Shown: positions 1-5,631 of the stretch, piece by piece
Layout of the letters: the number at the start of each line of letters is the position of its first letter
Numbering within the stretch: position 1 is the stretch's first letter
Source of the DNA: Candidatus Omnitrophota bacterium
Lineage (GTDB): Bacteria > Omnitrophota > Koll11 > Gorgyraeales > Gorgyraeaceae
NCBI GenBank assembly: GCA_018818505.1
Contig: JAHIRR010000253.1
Coordinates: 1-7,518, forward strand
Direction: 5' to 3'
DNA length: 7,518 nt
The notes under the pieces: model-generated
Database searches by the model: none
Told to the model about the DNA's origin: nothing
Seen by the model: the letters and a program-made list of their open reading frames with translations, nothing else
Translations under genes and position numbers: made by a program

Positions 1-2178
1 CTTTTAGATTCCCAGGAATTCGGAGAAGATAAGTCTTATGACAAAAAGTTTTATCACTTTTCTCCCATAGAGGTTGACAAGGGTGAGAAAGTAGGAAACT
101 TCAGATATTTTAAGATAGTTGCTGAAGGGTTATCAGGGGATGACAACAATGTCTTTGCCCTTGAGGTATTACCCGATACGATAGAGGCGTTTAGCTATGC
201 GCTTTCATTAAGGCTTTCAGAGAAGCGCGGCACAAAGATGGCGCTTTATCCCGCGATACCTGCGGACGCGGCGAAGATAATCGAGTATAATTATGATCTG
301 GACGCGACCGGAGGAGAGATAGAACTTGTAAGCGCATCGCGTTCTTACGGCATAAAAGGTTCTGGAACCGGCGTGTGGGCAAATACTGAAGTAGATGTCC
401 TGCCATCTGATGCTGGCAAGAGATGGGTATATGAAATAACAAAGGACAGGCAGCCTAACGCGAACATGGCAATGTATCTGACAACAGGCGATGGCGCGGC
501 AATTCCTGTATTTTTTACGCCTGGCACAGGAGGCCCTAAGAGGGTTTTTGTTGAGCAGCCTGTTAAGGCTAAGGCTAAGGAAGAGCCATGGATGGAATCA
601 AAGCTTTCATGTAACACATTTACATTCGATGGTTCAAAGTCTTACGATCCAGATGATCAGGTCCTTGCGTATTTCTGGGATTTTGGCGATGGCACTACCA
701 GCACACAGTTAAAGAACATGCATACCTATAAGGATGCTGGAAAATACCTTGTCAAGCTGACAGTTACAGATGCCTCAGAGGTGGATTGCAATACAGCTTC
801 GACCCAGCAGGTCGTAAAAGTCAATCAGCCGCCATGCGCTATAGCAGACGGCCCTAATGTGACTTGTGTTGATACAGAGATACTATTCGATGGCACGCAG
901 TCAACAGACAGCCCTGAAGATAATCTGACATACAAATGGAATTTTGGCGATGGCGAGACAGCTGAAGGCGCAAAGGCCTCTCATAAATATGCTAAAGGCG
1001 GAAACTATCAAGTCGCGCTTACTGTAGTCGATGATTCAGGGACCATGTGTGATACTGGCGTAGATAGATTAAATGTATCAGTAAATACCGCGCCTATCGC
1101 GGACGCGGGTAAAGATATAATGTTATGCAAGAAAGATCCTAATGATCTCCTGGAAGTCACTTTTGACGCGTCAAAGTCAAAGGACGCGGATAATGATAAT
1201 CTGACTTATGTCTGGGATTTTGGCGATGGGGAGACCGAGGAAGGCAAGGTAGTCACTCATAGGTATAAAAAGGGCGGAGAGTACGTAACCAAACTTCTTG
1301 TTACCGACAATACCTATACAGATTGCAATAAGTCAACTGCGACAAAGCTTGTTGACTTGAACAGGGCACCAATGGCTAACGCAGGAAACGATATAAACAT
1401 ATGTCTGACAGAAAAGGCGGAGTTTGACGCCTCTTTGTCGTTTGACAATGATGGGGACACCCTTAGCTATCTATGGGATTTTGGCGACGGAAAAACAGCC
1501 AAAGGCAAAAAGGTATCTCATACGTATGCAAAAGGCGGCCTTTATGAGGCCAGTCTTAAGGTAGACGACGGTACTGGTGTAGAGTGTTCAAGCGCAATAG
1601 ACTCTATTTCAGTAAATGTGAATTCCAATCCCACTGCAGATATAAGCTCTGAGGATATTGCCTGTGTTGACGAGAGTATAAAATTTGACGGTGGGCTATC
1701 AAGTGATCCTGATGGAGATAAGATGGATTATGTCTGGGATTTTGGCGATGGCACTACTGAGAGCGGGGCTAATGTAAAGCATAATTACGCAAAAGGCGGG
1801 CTCTATAAGGCGACGCTGTTTGTTGATGATGGCAAGAATTCAGATTGCTCAGGCTCGACAAAGGTGCATTATCTTAATGTAAATACGCCTCCTGTGGCAG
1901 AGGCCGGCGGGGATCTTTTGATCTGTGTCAATGACGAGGTCGAGTTTGATGCGTCAGATTCATTCGATCCTGACAATGACAACCTTACGTATACATGGGA
2001 TTTTGGAGATGGCCAGACTGCGCAAGGGATAAAGGTAAAACACGCTTATAACGATATAGGCCTTTACAAAGTGGTTCTAACAATTAAGGATGATTCAGGC
2101 ACTGAGTGTAATACTGCAGTTGATACGCTGGTGGCCACAGTAAACGCAACTCCAGTTCCGATAATTGAAGTAATGTAA
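1..2178 (+). CDS. PKD-repeat extracellular/surface protein, 5'-truncated by the window
   Basis: The frame is open from base 1, so the start lies upstream; the ATG at 238 is internal because coding sequence with the same character runs before it. 725 residues are visible. Residues 1 to about 195 are a cysteine-free region I do not recognise, closed by a short Lys/Ala/Glu/Pro linker. Then come six PKD domains (Ig-like beta-sandwiches usual in cell-surface and secreted proteins), each with the signature W(D/N)FGDG, at bases 679, 940, 1216, 1477, 1738 and 1999. Each domain has one Cys in its first strand and a second about 60 residues later (for example C204/C263 and C289/C350), fitting one disulfide per domain and hence export. 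The chain stops in the linker that would open a seventh domain (NATPVP, then five residues). No C-terminal anchor or sorting signal is visible. The role is probably structural or adhesive; no enzymatic motif is seen. Confidence 0.9.
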   Translation, partial: LLDSQEFGEDKSYDKKFYHFSPIEVDKGEKVGNFRYFKIVAEGLSGDDNNVFALEVLPDTIEAFSYALSLRLSEKRGTKMALYPAIPADAAKIIEYNYDLDATGGEIELVSASRSYGIKGSGTGVWANTEVDVLPSDAGKRWVYEITKDRQPNANMAMYLTTGDGAAIPVFFTPGTGGPKRVFVEQPVKAKAKEEPWMESKLSCNTFTFDGSKSYDPDDQVLAYFWDFGDGTTSTQLKNMHTYKDAGKYLVKLTVTDASEVDCNTASTQQVVKVNQPPCAIADGPNVTCVDTEILFDGTQSTDSPEDNLTYKWNFGDGETAEGAKASHKYAKGGNYQVALTVVDDSGTMCDTGVDRLNVSVNTAPIADAGKDIMLCKKDPNDLLEVTFDASKSKDADNDNLTYVWDFGDGETEEGKVVTHRYKKGGEYVTKLLVTDNTYTDCNKSTATKLVDLNRAPMANAGNDINICLTEKAEFDASLSFDNDGDTLSYLWDFGDGKTAKGKKVSHTYAKGGLYEASLKVDDGTGVECSSAIDSISVNVNSNPTADISSEDIACVDESIKFDGGLSSDPDGDKMDYVWDFGDGTTESGANVKHNYAKGGLYKATLFVDDGKNSDCSGSTKVHYLNVNTPPVAEAGGDLLICVNDEVEFDASDSFDPDNDNLTYTWDFGDGQTAQGIKVKHAYNDIGLYKVVLTIKDDSGTECNTAVDTLVATVNATPVPIIEVM
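604..2160 (+). repeat. six tandem PKD domain repeats, 87-codon period
   Basis: Distances between successive FGDG signatures are 261, 276, 261, 261 and 261 bases, so four of five spacings are exactly 87 codons. The exception carries five extra residues near the start of domain 3. Recurrent features are N-x-(P/A)-P-x-A linkers, the FD(A/G)S strand, D-x-D-x-D/N-L-x-Y before the signature, (H/K)-x-Y-x-K-G-G after it, and two Cys per unit. Domain 1 has an irregular linker and domain 2 has NFGDG in place of DFGDG. DNA identity between units is modest, so this is an old duplication and not a recent expansion. Confidence 0.9.
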
Positions 2179-2186
2179 ATGAGGAC

Positions 2187-2221
2187 ATGAGTTACGACAA
2201 TCTTCGATTGTCGTAACTCAT
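2187..2221. repeat. 16-bp perfect hairpin, TTC loop
   Basis: Bases 2187-2202 (ATGAGTTACGACAATC) are the exact reverse complement of 2206-2221, with loop TTC. It starts 8 nt after the PKD gene stop. There is no T-tract after it, so it is not a standard intrinsic terminator. It may protect the 3' end of the mRNA or be a REP-like palindrome. Its last two bases overlap the next palindrome's arm. Confidence 0.75.
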
Positions 2222-2234
2222 AAGTCCGAATTTA

Positions 2235-2334
2235 TCCCGTTCCAAATTCTTAAATATCATCAAATAATCTACGAAAATTGTACGCGAATAGTTACAAAAA
2301 ATAAATTGAGCAGCGATTAGAATTTGGAACGGGG
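2235..2334. mobile_element. 100-bp MITE-like element, TIR CCCGTTCCAAATTCT, TSD TTTA
   Basis: Bases 2236-2250 (CCCGTTCCAAATTCT) and 2319-2333 are perfect inverted repeats bounding an AT-rich core with no ORF. TTTA occurs immediately outside both ends (2231-2234 and 2335-2338), consistent with a 4-bp target duplication. Removing the element and one TTTA leaves a perfect 27-nt palindrome formed by 2220-2234 joined to 2339-2350, so it seems to have inserted into the middle of an existing hairpin. The same end sequence bounds the element at 4643-4685. It is too short to encode a transposase and would have to be moved in trans. Confidence 0.7.
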
Positions 2335-2348
2335 TTTAATTCGGACTT

Positions 2349-2383
2349 ATGGCTTATGTTGCACTTCGTGCCCCATAAGCCAT
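2349..2383. repeat. hairpin with second TTC-loop apex
   Basis: Outer stem ATGGCTTATG (2349-2358) pairs with 2374-2383. After a 2x2 mismatch, GCAC (2361-2364) pairs with GTGC (2368-2371) around loop TTC. It uses the same C-TTC-G apex as the hairpin at 2187-2221 and sits symmetrically on the other side of the 2220-2350 palindrome. No T-tract follows. Confidence 0.65.
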
Positions 2384-2392
2384 GCGCTCATT

Positions 2393-2431
2393 AAAAAGCC
2401 CCACGTTAAGATTTGAATCGGGGCCTTTTTT
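2393..2431 (+). terminator. Rho-independent terminator
   Basis: AAAAAGCCCC (2393-2402) pairs with GGGGC (2420-2424) and, after one bulged C, with the T-run 2426-2431. The GC stem plus six Ts is a good intrinsic terminator. It would end transcription arriving from the PKD gene and its hairpin-rich 3' UTR. The A-run on the left could also let it work on the opposite strand. Confidence 0.75.
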
Positions 2432-2441
2432 GTGGTATACT
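2413..2441 (+). promoter_or_regulatory. sigma70-type promoter for the fusion gene
   Basis: TTGAAT (2413-2418) and TATACT (2436-2441) are separated by 17 bp, the optimal spacing. The -35 box lies in the loop of the preceding terminator and the spacer contains its T-run. The predicted start point, about 2447-2449, is at the ATG at 2450, and no Shine-Dalgarno sequence is present, implying a leaderless or nearly leaderless mRNA. The spacer shares GGCCTTTTT with the promoter at 5718-5746. Confidence 0.6.
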
Positions 2442-2449
2442 TATATATA

Positions 2450-4510
2450 ATGCATAAAAAGTCGATAAAAACAATTTTGCTGATAATATTTACCATCTTG
2501 ATCGCGCAGCCCTGCCTTGCAAAATCCCAGGAACTTACTATTGTTTTTACAGGAGATATGCGTGGAGAACTGGAGAACTGCCATTGCCCTAAGGATGATT
2601 TTGGCGGCCTTAACAGGAGATATGAATATCTCTCTGAGGTGAGGAAAAAGGTAGATGATGTCCTGCTTTTGGATGTCGGGGATGTTTTGCCATTGCTTAC
2701 AGCGGATCTGAAGAAAGAAGATGTAGCTCGCAATGCATCTATTTCTTTTGAGGCAATGAGGCTCATGCAGTATGATGTAATGAATATTGGCGAGAGTGAT
2801 CTTGTTTTAGGTGAATCCTTCTTGAGGGACCAGCAGGATGCAATGCCGTTTCCTATGATATCAGCAAATATAGTGGATAAAAATACAGAAGAGCTTTTCT
2901 CGGAGCCATATATAATAAAGACCATGAAGAATGGTTTAAGGGTGGGCATTATCGGAATTGTGAATGAACGCTATGTGGTTAATTCAAAGAGGCTGGATAT
3001 ACTGCCTAATAAAAAAATCATTTCCAAGTATATACCTGAATTAAAAGCAAAATCAGATATTATTATTGCGCTTGGCCATCTGGGCCTGCCATATTCAATA
3101 GATCTTGCGGAGAGCGTTGAGGGAATTGATGTAATACTCAGCGGGCATTGGGACGCGCAGAGCCAGGAGCCCATGAAGATAAATGATACCCTGGTCATGC
3201 CGACCTCTTATCATTCAAGGAAGATCGGAAGGCTGGATCTAAAGTTGAGTAAGGGCAGTGTGTATTCATACACTTGGGAATCTACGCCGCTTGGAGAAGA
3301 CTACGACGGCATTAATATAGTAGCTGATATTTCTTCAAGGCTGCCAGAGTCGCAAAAAGCAGAAGAAGTAGACTCTGCAGCTGTAGAGTCGTTGCTGTTT
3401 GATAGGCCATTAAAGGCCCTTGTTTTTTACACAGCAGGGTGCAAGGCGTGTATGGAGATAGAGAAGGAGCTGTTGCCTGAGATTAAGCAGAAATATGGCG
3501 ATGCGATTATACTGGAGCACCTTGACATAGGGACTGCGAAAAATTTTGAGCGCATGACTAAGCTCGAGAATCTATATGGGGTAGAAGGCGGCTATGTACC
3601 TGAGGTTATTGTCTCAGGATATGTTTTAATGGGTAAAGAAGAGATCTTTGACAGGTTGGACGAGGTCATACACGATGCCCTGGAAGAAGATCCAGCTATC
3701 CTAAAAAAAAACAAGGAATTAGCCCAGCAGGCAGTTTTTTACCAGCCACCCACTGAGTCACTTATCTTATCCAAGTTTGAATCCTTTAGCGTGTACACTG
3801 TTATGGCAGCAGGACTGCTTGATGGTGTAAATCCCTGCGCATTTACGACCATAGTGTTTTTTATTTCGTTTCTTGCGTTTGTTGGTTATGGTCGGCGTGA
3901 GATGTTTTTTGCAGGGGCTTCTTTTACTGTAGCTGTATTTATAGCGTATCTTCTTATTGGCCTGGGGATTTTTAGGTTTTTAAGGGTACTGAGTGGATTT
4001 AGTTATGTAATGGTAGCTATAAATATTTTGATAGGCGGGTTTGCTATTTTTCTAGGAATCGTGAGTCTTATAGATTATTTTAAATTTAAAAAAACAAAGA
4101 ACGCAGATGATATTATATTAAGACTGCCTAGCGCGATTAAGAATAAGATCCACTCGGTCATTGGTTCTGATTTCAGGGGTAAGAAGCATAATATCGCTAA
4201 GATAGTTTGGGTCGCGTTTACCGCGGGATTCATGGTGTCTATCCTTGAATCCTTTTGCACAGGCCAGGTCTATCTACCTACAATAGCGTTTGTCTTAAGG
4301 ATGCCTGACAAACAGATATCCGCGTTCCTATACCTGATCCTCTACAACCTAGCCTTTATCCTGCCCCTAATAGCCGTATTCATCCTAGGCCTCTTCGGCG
4401 CTACCTCAGCCACCTTCTCAAAATTCATGCAAAAACACATGGGCCTAGTCAAACTATCCACTGCAATATTATTTTTTGTATTAGGTTGTTTGTTAATATT
4501 ATTAAGGTAA
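2450..4510 (+). CDS. phosphoesterase-like / thioredoxin / CcdA-like fusion, membrane thiol-redox protein
   Basis: 686 residues from ATG 2450. The upstream in-frame GTG at 2432 lies between the terminator T-run and the -10 box, so I reject it. Residues 1-24 look like a signal peptide (KKS, hydrophobic run, CLA). Residues about 27-300 resemble the UshA/SoxB-type calcineurin fold: D36 (GDMRG), D78 (DVGD), H210 (GHLG) and H233 (GHWD) fit metal-ligand positions, but the DxH His is R38 and the GNH motif is G-E-S-D (114-117), so ordinary phosphatase activity is doubtful. A C44-H-C46 motif follows motif I. Residues about 318-410 form a thioredoxin-like domain with C331-K-A-C334 and likely cis-Pro P384. 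Residues about 445-686 form a CcdA/DsbD-beta-like domain with six probable membrane segments and Cys C463 (NPC) and C603 (ESFC). Inference: electrons pass from cytosolic thioredoxin through the CcdA part to the periplasmic Trx and perhaps to CHC. The substrate is unknown. Confidence 0.85.
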   Translation: MHKKSIKTILLIIFTILIAQPCLAKSQELTIVFTGDMRGELENCHCPKDDFGGLNRRYEYLSEVRKKVDDVLLLDVGDVLPLLTADLKKEDVARNASISFEAMRLMQYDVMNIGESDLVLGESFLRDQQDAMPFPMISANIVDKNTEELFSEPYIIKTMKNGLRVGIIGIVNERYVVNSKRLDILPNKKIISKYIPELKAKSDIIIALGHLGLPYSIDLAESVEGIDVILSGHWDAQSQEPMKINDTLVMPTSYHSRKIGRLDLKLSKGSVYSYTWESTPLGEDYDGINIVADISSRLPESQKAEEVDSAAVESLLFDRPLKALVFYTAGCKACMEIEKELLPEIKQKYGDAIILEHLDIGTAKNFERMTKLENLYGVEGGYVPEVIVSGYVLMGKEEIFDRLDEVIHDALEEDPAILKKNKELAQQAVFYQPPTESLILSKFESFSVYTVMAAGLLDGVNPCAFTTIVFFISFLAFVGYGRREMFFAGASFTVAVFIAYLLIGLGIFRFLRVLSGFSYVMVAINILIGGFAIFLGIVSLIDYFKFKKTKNADDIILRLPSAIKNKIHSVIGSDFRGKKHNIAKIVWVAFTAGFMVSILESFCTGQVYLPTIAFVLRMPDKQISAFLYLILYNLAFILPLIAVFILGLFGATSATFSKFMQKHMGLVKLSTAILFFVLGCLLILLR

Positions 4511-4539
4511 TCTCCACTGCCAACAGGGGTCTCGGGGAC

Positions 4540-4577
4540 GCAAAATTTCCCCAGCGTGAAAATTTTGCTCTTTTTTT
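4540..4577 (+). terminator. probable intrinsic terminator inside the 227-bp element
   Basis: GCAAAATTT (4540-4548) pairs with 4560-4568 around an 11-nt loop, followed by CT, C and then seven Ts at 4571-4577. The 9-bp stem is AT-rich, so strength is uncertain. It would stop transcripts of the fusion gene 30-70 nt after its stop codon and separate it from the downstream gene. Confidence 0.5.
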
Positions 4578-4587
4578 AGCCTCGCTC

Positions 4588-4632
4588 GCTAAAGTAGACA
4601 AAACAGTCAGTGACTGTTTTGTCTACTTTAGC
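4588..4632. repeat. 45-nt palindrome, 22-bp arms around a single G
   Basis: Bases 4588-4609 (beginning GCTAAAGTAGAC) are the exact reverse complement of 4611-4632, centred on G4610. It is one arm of the branched structure of the 227-bp element. I see no flanking 4-bp duplication, so I treat it as part of the host element and not a separate insertion. Confidence 0.8.
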
Positions 4633-4642
4633 ACCGTGCCCG

Positions 4643-4685
4643 CCCCGTTCCAAATTCCGATAATGTTTAAGAATTTGGAACGGGG
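4643..4685. mobile_element. 43-bp nested element, TIR CCCCGTTCCAAATTC, TSD CCCG
   Basis: Bases 4643-4657 (CCCCGTTCCAAATTC) and 4671-4685 are perfect 15-bp inverted repeats with a 13-bp core. CCCG directly flanks both sides (4639-4642 and 4686-4689). The ends match those of the 100-bp element at 2235-2334 (14 shared bases on the left arm, 15 on the right), but the cores differ in sequence and length. It lies inside the 227-bp element, so it probably arrived later. Because flank and ends are both C/G-rich, the duplication could also be parsed as 5 bp. Confidence 0.65.
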
Positions 4686-4740
4686 CCCGCTCGGCTAAAA
4701 GAAGCCCCGAGACCCCTGTTGGCAGTGGAGATTAAAGGCC

Positions 4741-5475
4741 ATGATAGGAATTAGAAAAGAGTATAATCTGGTATTGATATTTACACTGATAGGGATATTT
4801 TTGTGCCCAAATCCAGCGTATTCGATCGACGCAAATTGCCTAAGAGTTCCTCTGAATTTTACTGCCAATGAAGACAAACCATTTAATGAAATGGAGTTTG
4901 AAGAATTAATTTGGTGGTATAAGGCTTTTTTTATAGCTATGAGAGAAAATTTTTTACCTGATAGATTCTTTTATGAGGTAGTAGCAATATTAAAAAAGAA
5001 ATATAAGATAGAAAAACAAAAGACAAATATGGAGTCATTTTTTATATGGGTCAAGAGAGTTCATGCAAAAGAGTGTTATATTCCAATGCAGATGTACAAT
5101 CATTTTAATTATAAAGATAAGCAGTCTTTTATAAAGAAGTTGACAAATTTACAACATGAAATGAATGTGAAAACAAACAGCTTGGATCCTGAGAATAATT
5201 GGATTAGTATAAAAGTATATACAATAAAAATGATGAATCTCATCGAAGAAGTTAAAAACCTGACTTATGAAGATAGTACCTTTTTAGATCTATTTTACGT
5301 AGATGGAGAAGGAAAGTCATACGGCTGGCCACCGTATATGCAAAATTATTATCTAGGGGATGATTATAATGCTGATCAGTTAAGGAATACCCCTTCTATT
5401 CTTACAAAAGATGACGTAACGTTTGTTGCTCCTCCCTCAACCGAAGACGTTAGCTTACCTAAATCAGATTTATAA
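4741..5475 (+). CDS. secreted hypothetical protein, AT-rich orphan
   Basis: 244 residues; I do not recognise the family. Residues 1-28 form a clear signal peptide: charged start (IRKEYN), hydrophobic core LVLIFTLIGIFL, then PNPAYS with likely cleavage after S28. The mature protein opens IDANCLRVPL. A short Cys-Leu-Arg-(Val/Pro)-Pro motif just after the signal is something I associate with Omnitrophota secreted proteins (memory, unverified). The body is helical-looking, rich in Lys, Glu and aromatics, with two Cys (C33 and one near 118) and no catalytic motif. The tail is Asp/Ser/Pro-rich. Base composition is clearly more AT-rich than its neighbours (a 60-base sample at 4981-5040 has 13 G/C). 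The ATG is 7 nt after the arm of the 227-bp element, and the nearest GGAG (4727-4730) is inside that arm, so translation may be hindered. Confidence 0.8.
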   Translation: MIGIRKEYNLVLIFTLIGIFLCPNPAYSIDANCLRVPLNFTANEDKPFNEMEFEELIWWYKAFFIAMRENFLPDRFFYEVVAILKKKYKIEKQKTNMESFFIWVKRVHAKECYIPMQMYNHFNYKDKQSFIKKLTNLQHEMNVKTNSLDPENNWISIKVYTIKMMNLIEEVKNLTYEDSTFLDLFYVDGEGKSYGWPPYMQNYYLGDDYNADQLRNTPSILTKDDVTFVAPPSTEDVSLPKSDL

Positions 5476-5534
5476 TGGTATTCTAACCAGGCTATATTTT
5501 ACCAGATTACAATAGAGAAAATATTCTACTTGTT

Positions 5535-5573
5535 AGCTCTGTGCTATTCATGGTACAGAGCTTGTCTTTTTTT
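5535..5573 (+). terminator. Rho-independent terminator
   Basis: AGCTCTGT (5535-5542) pairs exactly with ACAGAGCT (5555-5562), with a 12-nt loop that can close further by G-T and C-G pairs. A T-rich tail ends in seven Ts (5567-5573). It lies 60 nt after the stop of the secreted orphan gene and is its likely transcription end. Confidence 0.8.
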
Positions 5574-5580
5574 GAGTTCA

Positions 5581-5621
5581 CAGGCTGGGGCCTGAGGGAT
5601 CTGGAGATGCCTACCAGCTTG
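5581..5621. repeat. weak imperfect hairpin
   Basis: CAGGCTGG (5581-5588) can pair with CCAGCTTG (5614-5621) with one G-T pair. A competing local stem, CAGGC/GCCTG, also exists at 5581-5594. No T-run or regulatory motif accompanies it. Confidence 0.3.
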
Positions 5622-5631
5622 CATCATATTT

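Larger units (their letters stand above)
4508..4734. mobile_element. 227-bp MITE-like element, perfect 30-bp TIRs, TSD AAGG
   Basis: Bases 4508-4537 are the exact reverse complement of 4705-4734 (30/30; the ends read TAATCTCCACTGCC...). AAGG stands directly outside both ends (4504-4507 and 4735-4738). Inside, TTTTAGCC (4574-4581) pairs with GGCTAAAA (4693-4700), and three side hairpins branch off, giving a cruciform-like fold. No plausible protein is encoded. The first three bases of the element are the TAA stop of the fusion gene. Without the element and one AAGG, that gene would read one Pro codon and stop at TGA 4742-4744, overlapping the next gene's ATG at 4741. This supports insertion into an operon junction. 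A folded structured RNA is the main alternative. Confidence 0.75.

Noticed and set aside
238..240. ATG as start of the PKD gene
   Set aside because: The same frame is open to base 1 with sensible protein sequence and there is no Shine-Dalgarno or signal peptide at this ATG, so it is internal.
2432..2449. GTG at 2432 as start of the fusion gene
   Set aside because: It falls between the terminator T-run and the -10 box and would put VYLYI before the charged start of the signal peptide; ATG 2450 fits better.
2465..2521. Lipoprotein signal in the fusion protein (Cys at residue 22)
   Set aside because: Residues before it are A-Q-P, which does not fit a lipobox; signal peptidase I cleavage after A24 is more likely.
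2347..2949. 200-codon antisense open frame
   Set aside because: It lies opposite the fusion gene, has a Ser/Lys-rich shadow composition and no domain.
4588..4632. Third independent insertion inside the 227-bp element
   Set aside because: The palindrome has no matching 4-bp flanks at any trimming I tried, so it is treated as an internal hairpin.
4486..4698. 70-codon open frame across the palindromic element
   Set aside because: It overlaps the 3' end of the fusion gene in another frame and reads through hairpin arms; no start signal or protein-like character.
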